A DNA stretch of 64,000 nucleotides, from assembly GCA_037954665.1 (NCBI GenBank), contig JBBMOL010000282.1, forward strand, positions 62,001 through 126,000, in the 5' to 3' direction. The first letter of the stretch is position 1. Every line of letters begins with the position of its first letter. The DNA is from Laguncularia racemosa. Taxonomy: Eukaryota > Streptophyta > Magnoliopsida > Myrtales > Combretaceae. The notes under the pieces are model-generated. The model did no database searches. It saw only the letters and a program-made list of their open reading frames with translations, and had not been told where the DNA came from. The translations under genes were made by a program, and so were the position numbers. Positions 56,074 to 64,000 of the stretch are shown here, piece after piece.

Positions 56074-59000
56074 TTCCCTCCTTCCTCGAAAAGATTTGTC
56101 CTTGAATCACTTGCATCATAAGGAGTAAGATCAGAAACATTAAAGGTAGCACTTACATTACCATAGTAGCTTAGCAGGTTTATCTTATAGGTGTTGTCAT
56201 TTATGCACTCCACCACTTAGAAAGGTCCATCCCCCTTAGATGTAACTTGGATTTGCATTGCTTAGCAAAAAGTTCCTTCCTTAAATGCACCCAAACCCAA
56301 TCACCTGGATGGAATATAGCTTTAGCGCGTCCTTTGTTGGCTTATCAGGCATAATGTTCATTCTTCTTTTCAATGTTAGCCCATACCTGAGTATGTAAAT
56401 CCCTAACAAATTCTGCCTTCTTTGTGCCATCAAGATCAATAAACTCATTAGTAAGTAAAGGCAATATATCCAATGGAGTTAAGGGATTAAAACCATACAC
56501 AACCTCAAATGGAGAGTAAGATGTAGTAGAATGTATAGTCCTATTATTTGCAAACTCTACATGAGGTAAACATGTTTCCCATTGCTTCAAATTTTTATCA
56601 AGCACAGCACACAGCAATGTGGAAGGTGTCCTATTAACCACTTCTGTTTGTCCATTTGTTTAGGGATGAGCTACAGTGGAAAACAATAGTTTAGTGCCTA
56701 GCCTATTCTATAAAGTGCACCAAAAGTGGCTCAAAATTTTCACATCTCTATCACTCACGATAGAGTTAAGTAAACTATGTAATCGAATGATCTCCCTAAA
56801 GAATAAATTAGGTATATGTCGTGCATCATTAGTTTTAGAATAGGCAATAAAATGAGCCATTTTACTAAACCTACCAATGACAACAAATATGCTATCTTTG
56901 CCATTCTGGGATCTAGTAAAACCTAATATGAAATCCATGGAAATGTCAGTCTAAGGCTGACTAGGCATAGACAATGGGAGATACTCCCTATGGGGCATGA
57001 CTTTGGATTTAGCCTTCCTACATGCAATGCATTTGTCACACACAATTTGCACATAATGTCTCATTCTAGGCCAATAAAAGTTTTCTTGCAAAATATCCAA
57101 AGCTTTCTTTATACCAAAATGTCCCATGAGATTGTCCCCATGTGTCTCCCTCACTAACAACTCTTATATGGAACTCTTGGGTACACACAATCTATCCTTC
57201 TTAAATAAATATCCCTCATTCTTATAGTAGTTTGCATACCCACTTTTAGAACAAGTGCCCAAATCTGACTAAAATCAGCATCATGTTCATATAATTCTTT
57301 CATACCTTCAAACCTAAGCAACTTAGTATATAAAGAGGTTAATAGAGAATACCTCCTAAATAAGGTGTCAACCACTACATTTTCCTTGCCCTACTTGTAT
57401 TTGATGACATATGGAAAGGTTTCAATAAATTCCAACCATTTGGCATGCCTCTTGTTCAACTTTCCCTACATGTTCAAGTACTTTAAACTCTCATGATCAT
57501 AATGGATGATGAACTCCTTGGGCCATAGATAATGCTGCCATGTTTACAACGTCCTCACTAGGGCATATAACTCCTTGTCATATACTGGATAGTTCAGAGC
57601 AGCACCGTGGAGTTTCTCACTAAAGTAGGTTATTGGTTTAGAATCCTGCATTAACACACCACCAATACCCTTCCCAAAAGCATCACATTCGATCTCAAAA
57701 ACTTTATCAAAATTAGGTAATACTAATAAAGGAGCGTTAGTTAACTTAACTTTCAAAGTTTGGAATGCCTGCTTATGTATTTCAGTCCACCTGAATTCGG
57801 CATGCTTCTTCATAAGATCATTTAGTGGAGTAGCAATGGAGCTAAAGTCTCTCACAAATCACCTGTAGAACCTGGCTAGACCGTGGGAGCTCTTGACATC
57901 ATTGGCGTTCTGTGGTGTTGGCCAATCTCGAATTGCCTTCACCTTCTCCTCATCTACAGCTATTCCATCTGCTCCTACAACAAAACCAAGAAAAACCACA
58001 GACTCCATACAAAACGTGCATTTCTTCCAGTTGGCATACAATTGGTTTTCCCTTAAAACAATAAAAATACTTTGCAAATGTTGTACATGATCATTTAATG
58101 CTCTACTATAAATCAGGATATCATCAAAATAGATGACAACAAACTTTCCTAAAAATTGACACAAAACATGATTCATTAATCTCATGAAAGTACTAAGTGC
58201 ATTTATCAACCCAAAAGGCATTACCATCCATTTATATAATCCATGTTTGGTTTTAAAAGCAGTTTTCCGCTCATCACCCTCTTTCATACGAATTTGGTAA
58301 TATCCATTTTTAAGGTCAATTTTCAAAAATAAACATACACCATGCAACTCATCAAGCATGTCATCTAATCTAGGAATGGGATGTTTGTACTTAACAGTAA
58401 TTTTGTTCATTACCCTGCAATCCATGCACATATGCCACGCCCCATCCTTCTTGGGGACTAGTATTACTAGAACCGAGCATGGGCTCAAACTGTCTCGCAT
58501 GAATCCTTTCTCCATCAGCTCATCCACTTGTCTTTGAATTTCCTTGGCCTCATTAGGATTGGTTCTATATGCTGGCCGGTTTGGAATGGAAGCGTCTGGC
58601 ATGAAGTCAATCTAGTGCTCTATCCCTCATAGAGGGGGTAGTCCTTGCAGCACTTCTTCATGGAACAAGTCCTCGAAATCCTGTAATAAAGACACAATAA
58701 CACTAGGCACAACAGAGTTAAGGTCAGTATTAGAAAAATATAAATCCTTGTACATAAGTACAAGTAACTGTTGTTTGGCCAGCACTACACTCTTAACCTC
58801 ACTCTTTCTCGCTAGACTCTTTGCTCTCTATGTTTGAGTGTCTCTTCCCTCTTTGCTCACTAGTGTTTGCTTTTCGCTTTTCTCTCGTACACTCAAGTTT
58901 TTTTCTTTAAACTCCTTTGTAATCCACATCTAATCCTCACTAGCTTCCCATGGTTTTTGTAGAGTGAGAACCACTTTCCTTTTATTAATACAAAGGAATA

Positions 59001-59440
59001 CTGATTCTTGTACCCGTCATATGTAATCTTCCTATCGAATTGCTAGGGTAGCCTGGCTAGCCTGCATAAGTATCACGTTACACATAACCTCATCCTTGTA
59101 GCTTCCTATGGAAAAGGCTATAAGAACCTGCTTGGTCACCTTAATCTCCCCACATTCATTTAACCACTGTAATCAATATGGTCTCAGATGTTTTACAGCT
59201 TTCAATTGCATCTTTTCTACTAGCAAGGTGCTAGCAACATTAGTGCAGCTGCCACTATAGATTATTAAGCTACAAACTCTACCCTGCACATGATACCATG
59301 TATGAAAAATATGTTCAAGCTAGATCTCCTCACCATCCTCCTAAGGTTGTATAGTAAGTACTCTCCTTGTGACATACAACTCGCCACTCACGGGTCCCCC
59401 TAAGTCAACATCCTCATACTCTTGCGATGGTGACTCCTCC
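55842..59440 (-). pseudogene. protease-pol of RE-13
   Basis: Protease near 59280-59000 with the active-site Asp replaced: LIIYSGSCTN, codon TAT at 59257-59259. RT 58602-57859 (VPKKDGAW, YFDDILIY kept), RNase H 57855-57400 (SKPITYFSEKLHG, DKELYALVRTL), integrase zinc domain (GHFGIKKALDIL, CDKCIACRKAKS, 57130-57000), core (57000-56345), and a tail whose GGPMT-stop-AKAKR part crosses the polypurine tract, read as EEGGND, into the LTR; the native stop would be 55842. At least eight stops or shifts (for example at 57858, 57543, 57153, 56950, 56344, 55992). Confidence 0.9.
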
Positions 59441-59445
59441 TCCTC

Positions 59446-60665
59446 TGATAGGAATCAAAATCCAACAAGACCTATCATTAGGGCAAGAACTAAAGGATTT
59501 CAAATCTTGGCGATGAGGGCCCATTTTGAGCAAATTGACCCTGAAATTATTTGTTTACTAACCTCTTTTATCTTATTCATGTATTATATATTCCAATAGG
59601 CACACTTATCATATTTTATAGGGCGATAGACAAACTCACTCAGACTCAGCTTATGGGTTATCCATGGACCAACTTGAATCGACGATGAGTTAGACCGATG
59701 AATCCTATGGAAGAGCTCGCATGATGAAGACTATTTTCTTTTATTTTTTAATTATTATTTGGACCATTTTATGATGTAATTTTCTTTTGGGACACTTTCA
59801 TTTTGATTGTAATTGTCATTTAGGACCGGCTACCTTAAAAGTGGCATAGTTGTAATTTTGTGCATTTTCTAACCCTTAAGGGAGCAAGTATAAATACTTG
59901 CTTAAAATAGGGTTTTAGGAGGCCAATTTTTCATAACAGAACATACACTTTACGTGTGGGAACTAGGGTTCTTCCTAGTTCAATTTCTCTTATCAATTTC
60001 AATCCCAAGAATTGGAATTGTGGCGAGTGCAACAAAGGGGAAATTGTGAGTCATATCAATTTCTAATTATTGTGTTTTCTTTTCATCTCTAGTTAGTCAT
60101 AGTTAGGGTTGGATTGAAGTCTTCTTGGTTAGATTTTTTTTTGCTTTTGTAATCAAACCTTCATTGCATAATTGATTGGTTTTTAGCACTTATTAATTCC
60201 ATCAATTTGTACTTGTTCTTGTGGCGTGGAGCTTCTTTATTATAAGGAGGATCATGGTTTGATTTGTGTATTGTTAATTGGATTTCTCTTGGAATTAAGT
60301 TGGTTAATCGATTCAATTGAGGATTAACATCTTTGTGGATTTCATTTCCTTGATTTTATCATTTGATTCATCATTCCTCAATTAGGGTTCACGCAATTTT
60401 TGACCCTCTTAAACCGGTTTGATCTTGTGAATTGAAGTTGTTCCTTTGGTTCATTTTCATGTGCTTAGACCTTGGTTTTAGGCACATCATAATTTGGTAT
60501 CAGAGCATCATCATACTTGGATTCATTCTTTATCACGTCCTTGTTGTGGGAATTGGTTCATAAATATTGAGGAATTATGCAATTGTTGAACTAATTTGAT
60601 TGATATTGTCTAATTGTCTTTTAAATTAGTTTTGCATGTGCTTAAGCTTGGTTTTAGGCACATCA
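59446..60665 (+). mobile_element. RE-14: LTR with internal primer site and second LTR end
   Basis: TSD TCCTC at 59441-59445 and 60666-60670. A full LTR (59446-60489, 1044 bp, TGATAGGAATC to GGCACATCA), a perfect primer site (60495-60506), about 120 bp, and a stretch that ends again as an LTR (CTTGGTTTTAGGCACATCA, 60665). The first 100 bp read as a pol tail (RPIIRARTKGFQ). TATA hairpin at 59883-59902. The plan and the roughly 170 bp after the LTR are homologous to RE-8. Confidence 0.9.
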
Positions 60666-60689
60666 TCCTCCTTAGAGTTCACACTCTCT

Positions 60690-61731
60690 ACATCCCCATT
60701 GTCATAGATAATCATAGCTCTCTGATTTAGACATTGGGATGTAATGTGTCCAAACCCCTAACACATAAAACACTTAATATCTCTAGTCTTGGAAGGGGGT
60801 TTAGTGTCAGTTTTTCCCTTAGGTGCAGCAACTAGATTCATAGCCTTCATGTCCTCCTTAGGCTTTGAATAGGTGGAGTTCCTCTTCCAAGTAGACTTCT
60901 ATGGAGATTTGGAAATCGAACCAGTCCTCTACTCACTCCTATATTTTAATTGCCACTCTACTTTAATGGCTTTGTGCTGCAGTTCTTCTATATCTAAATA
61001 ATGGTGTAGATCCACTACATCAACTATTTCCCTACTCAACCCTTTGATGAATCTAGCCATAGTGGCCTCATCATCCTCCTTAACTCTAACCCTAATCAAG
61101 GCTATCTCCAACTCCTTAGAATAATCCTCTACACTTTTGGTTCCATATGTCAATCCCTGGACTTTCCTAAGTAAGTCCCTATGATAGTGACTAGGAATGA
61201 ATCGTCTCTGTATAATTGTCTTCATCTCATCCCAAGTGCTTACAGGTCTCTCTCCATACCTATGCCTATTACGCACTAGTTGATCCCACCATATACTAGC
61301 GTAATCTGAAAACTCTACTGCAATCAGTTTTATCTTTTTCTCCTTAGTGTAATTATGGCATTCAAACACGTGATCCATCTTCCTCTCCCACTCTAAATAC
61401 AACTCTGGATCATTTTTTCTTGAAATCTTGGGATTTTCAACTTAATACATCCTAAATTACTATCATGCCTCTATTTACTTCCTCTATCCCTAACGTGTTG
61501 ATAATCTCCAAAATCAGACTCTTCACCTTCTTCTATCCTAACTCCTCCCCTATTCAATCTACCTACTCCTTGCCTAATAGTGGTACTGCTAGACGGTTCC
61601 CTACTCCTCTCCATCCTATCCATTCTTTCATGGATCTGCTCAAGTTCACCCGTCAAGATTCTCTTCATCTCCCCCATCAACTCCTCAAACATCACCCTAT
61701 TTTCACTTCCATTCGTGTTTTGTCCTGACAT
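60690..61731 (-). pseudogene. gag of RE-13
   Basis: ATG 61731 (MSGQNTNGSENR), an N-terminal region with an MKRILTGELEQIHERMD helix like RE-4, a frameshift near 61420 (a base lost in the KNDPE motif), the capsid domain (61402-60929, YLEWERKMDHVFECHNY, SIWWDQ) and a CCHC knuckle at 60731-60772 with a stop just after its second Cys. An acidic linker leads to the RE-14 insertion at 60665. The family relation to RE-4 gag is clear. Confidence 0.9.
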
Positions 61732-62473
61732 AATTCTATACTTAACAAGAAATTAATATCACAAGTAATAAATATGTTCCTCACAATTCACTTATGTATT
61801 GCGCTCAAGTAGTATTACTCTCACAATCCACTCGTGTATATCTCTCTCAACTATGTCCTCACCACCCACTTTTATAATCCTTTGCTAGGAACTCATATTG
61901 GAACTACTCAACACAAATCACTAAGTCACATTAATGATCAATAGTTGATTCCAAGTCACGGTGCAATGAGAATTCTAATAGATATGAGCAATCTCTTACT
62001 ACTAACTTTGGAACAAGTTAAGATAATTCCTTAACAAGCAATTCAATGGATAGAAAAATTTACATCGAATCTACAAGAATTATGGAATATAATTTCAGAT
62101 ACAAGATTTAGAAAGACAAGATACAAGTTGCAATTAGAATTGGAAAGTGAATTTAGCAATTGAATTGTAACTTGACAAAACTAAAATTTTTTCTTTTAGG
62201 AGATTTCAATTCTTAATTTTTTTTTTTTTTTTGCAACCGAATTGAATTTCTTTTTTTTTTTTTGTACATATGCCTTTCAATATGAACTATGAATTGAACA
62301 ACAATGGAATGTTCAAAGACTAGCTAAAAACCTAGTTGTCGTCGGTCTCTAAGGGATTTTAGTGATCGAACAAGATTGTTTTTTTTTATACGAATTTCTA
62401 GATATGAGTATGGAAAATAACAACAGACGAATAACGAAAAAGGGATAGAATTTACATGATTTAAGAAGCCAAA
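61732..62473 (-). other. Leader of RE-13
   Basis: About 740 bp between primer site and gag, with T runs on plus at 62218-62232 and 62251-62262 (A runs in the RNA), as in RE-4. No ORF. Confidence 0.6.
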
Positions 62474-62485
62474 GCTCTAATACCA
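62474..62485 (-). other. Primer binding site of RE-13
   Basis: GCTCTAATACCA on plus, TGGTATTAGAGC on the element strand, 2 bp inside the 5' LTR. Confidence 0.85.
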
Positions 62486-62487
62486 AA

Positions 62488-63180
62488 TGATGCATGAAAC
62501 CCTAGGTATATTAAACCTAAAACCCCAACGATGTTATTTGAATTGATTACCCTAAAGACCGTCTCGAATAAGTATTGCGTAGCTAGACCCAAATCGCACC
62601 TGTTGACTGTAACCTAAGTTATCAAAAGGGATTCCAAGTAACTCGGTTAAGAATTCCTATGGAAGAGTTCTTTTGCAAAAGAACAAAAAGAGAAAGTTTC
62701 GTATCTCACGAAATTATGTGTTTTAATTCAATGATAAGATATTTCATGGCTGGCCCCTTACACGGCTTTATATAGTGTACATACAACAATATAAAAAAAC
62801 CTAAGTTGCTTAATCTATTTTTTTCCTTATTCTCATGTAACCGAATAAGCAACTAAATAATATAAATTATAAACCAAACAAATAAAAAAAAACATAACAA
62901 TTAACAAAACCGAATGTGCTTCTCCCTTTTCAGTTCAATAAAATTGATTTATTCTAAGGCCTCTAAATCATTGCATTCCTCCATGGAAACGTGAATTAAG
63001 TTGATAAGTGTTGGTTCTCCTTTAGTGTAACTTGATTTCTTAGCTTGTAGGTCCATGACTAATCCTTGCAGAGCTTTGTTCATCCTCTTAGCTTTAGCTT
63101 GGGTCATCAGGTCTCCAATACCATGTAATGGATCATGGGATTTTGGTTCCTTCCTTTTAGATGCTAGTTGATCCTCATCA
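62488..63180 (-). repeat. 5' LTR of RE-13
   Basis: 693 bp, aligns with the 3' LTR over its full length with a modest number of substitutions. Confidence 0.92.
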
Positions 63181-63185
63181 ATAGC

Positions 63186-63253
63186 TTAAACGTATTTTCT
63201 TATCATAGCCTATTCAATAAAGTTTCTATTGAATGAAATTTTAGAGAGATACA
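63186..63253 (-). repeat. RE-12 LTR sequence right of RE-13
   Basis: The last 68 bp (5' end on the element strand) of the RE-12 solo LTR, ending ACA before TSD GAGTG. Confidence 0.75.
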
Positions 63254-63258
63254 GAGTG

Positions 63259-64000
63259 AAAATTCGATGATTACTATTCGCTGCTTGTGTTTGTAGTTAG
63301 TGCACCTATATGTTTACAAATATTTGATATATGAATTAGATCTATATACAGGGATAACTTGGGGTATTGTATAGACTTGAATGCTATGTTTAAATGCCAA
63401 TTGATCTTAATTATACTCGGCTAATTGATTTATACTTCCCCTAGCATTTAGACTATAGAAATTGCAAGTGTCTATATTTATTTACGGTAGATGCCAAATA
63501 ACATGACTTAAGATTATCCAGCCTTAACTAAAATGAATCACGCATCATGAAGTCGTGCATGTAAGAAGGTTGTCAGCAACACACAGTGGTATGAAAAGGC
63601 CTTATGGAGATATACTCCATGGGCACACCTTGTCTTAACTTTTGGAAAATAAGTGAAACCAGGAAATGTTGCCTTCTAATTAAGTCTTAGGATTTCCTAG
63701 TCCGGGGATTCATCGCTTTGGGGTGATTGAGCTTGCAAGGCTTTCATAATCTATACCCCATACGAGCTTTGTATACATATACATATTTTCAAGTCTATTG
63801 ACATATATTATAAAAACGTTTATTGACTTTATGACTTATCTCGAAAGATAGGCCGAGGTCATAGGAGCTTAGAGTTGATGTGTAACTCATGATTTCCCAA
63901 CCCAAGCAATGGGGAGCGTTAAGTTCATTCTATGTGCGACATCCAATAAATTGTATACATTGTTGCATTCATGTGGTTACTCATGCATGGCATATGCTTG
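63259..64000 (+). repeat. 3' LTR of RE-10, third part, cut by window edge
   Basis: Aligns with about 36891-37630 of the 5' LTR (for example TTAGATCTATAT then GGGTATTGTAT). About 530 bp of the LTR remain beyond the window. Confidence 0.88.

Larger units (their letters stand above)
55380..63180 (-). mobile_element. RE-13: Ty3/gypsy chromovirus, hosting RE-14
   Basis: TSD ATAGC at 55375-55379 and 63181-63185. LTRs 55380-56073 (694 bp) and 62488-63180 (693 bp). Primer site 62474-62485 (one mismatch). Gag-pol is full in content but heavily broken. Pol again runs through the polypurine tract into the LTR. Length without RE-14 is about 6.6 kb. Related to RE-4 at protein level, but the LTRs are unrelated. 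Confidence 0.93.
51545..63253 (-). mobile_element. RE-12: 3.9 kb solo LTR hosting RE-13
   Basis: On plus it starts TGTCACGCCCC (51545) and ends AGAGATACA (63253), flanked by TSD GAGTG (51540-51544, 63254-63258); the intact target is visible at about 36883-36890. Without RE-13 it is about 3.9 kb with no coding sequence and no primer site, so it is a solo LTR. Orientation is minus, because its reverse complement ends GGGGCGTGACA like the RE-10 LTR (GGGCATGACA) and shares the AAGCTTTATAA block (about 51915) with it. The family is related to RE-10. Confidence 0.8.
34053..64000 (+). mobile_element. RE-10: long-LTR element, almost no interior, hosting RE-11 to RE-14
   Basis: A 5' LTR of 34053-38163, a primer site, 0.38 kb of interior, then a 3' LTR lacking about its first 100 bp. 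The 3' LTR is broken by RE-11 and RE-12 and runs off the window. The LTR size (4.1 kb) and the ending GGGCATGACA suggest a Del/Tekay-like chromovirus, but no coding region remains to prove it. The right TSD is outside the window. Confidence 0.8.

Overview
The window is plant intergenic heterochromatin: 64 kb that consists almost entirely of nested LTR retrotransposons, with no intact host gene, rRNA, tRNA or CRISPR. The organism is a flowering plant, probably a eudicot. This rests on the AT-rich sequence, CRM-like Ty3/gypsy chromoviruses, a SIRE-type Ty1/copia element with a third ORF, Tat-lineage sequence with an antisense ORF, and initiator-Met primer sites (TGGTATCAGAGC and variants). The species cannot be told from the sequence. 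Lineage names are from memory of protein motifs.

I resolve 14 elements (RE-1 to RE-14); for nine of them both target-site duplications (TSDs) lie in the window and match, two with one mismatch. Left part (1-3797): RE-1, the last 79 bp of an LTR, abuts RE-2, a Ty3 element reduced to gag-protease plus its 3' LTR (to 2951), followed by flanking DNA. Centre-left (3803-25209): RE-3 is a non-coding LTR element with TSD GGTGA. Its 5' LTR is split by RE-4 (4180-10957, minus strand, TSD TTGAT). Its internal region is split by RE-5 (14482-23808, plus, TSD GTATG), whose 5' LTR is itself split by RE-6 (15221-20449, minus, TSD ATATA with one mismatch). Centre (about 26340-34052): RE-7, the decayed 3' half of a minus-strand Tat-like element (3' LTR, polypurine tract, antisense ORF, integrase end). 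It carries RE-8 (27824-29368, TSD AATTA) and RE-9 (solo LTR 30460-31431, TSD TATCT).

Right part (34053-64000): RE-10 is an element with LTRs of about 4.1 kb and almost no interior. Its 3' LTR is broken by RE-11 (SIRE-like copia, 39790-49989) and by RE-12 (a 3.9 kb solo LTR, 51545-63253, TSD GAGTG). RE-12 holds RE-13 (Ty3 chromovirus, 55380-63180, minus, TSD ATAGC), which holds RE-14 (59446-60665, TSD TCCTC).

No element here could move on its own: every gag-pol has stops, frameshifts or deletions, many of the stops explained by C-to-T or G-to-A changes. Points of interest are the pol reading frames that run through the polypurine tract into the LTR in several families, TATA boxes centred in inverted repeats, a CACGGCCGTG-type palindrome cluster in two unrelated LTR families, LTR units that appear to have swallowed their own primer site, a chimeric LTR, and non-autonomous derivatives whose large deletions keep the reading frame.
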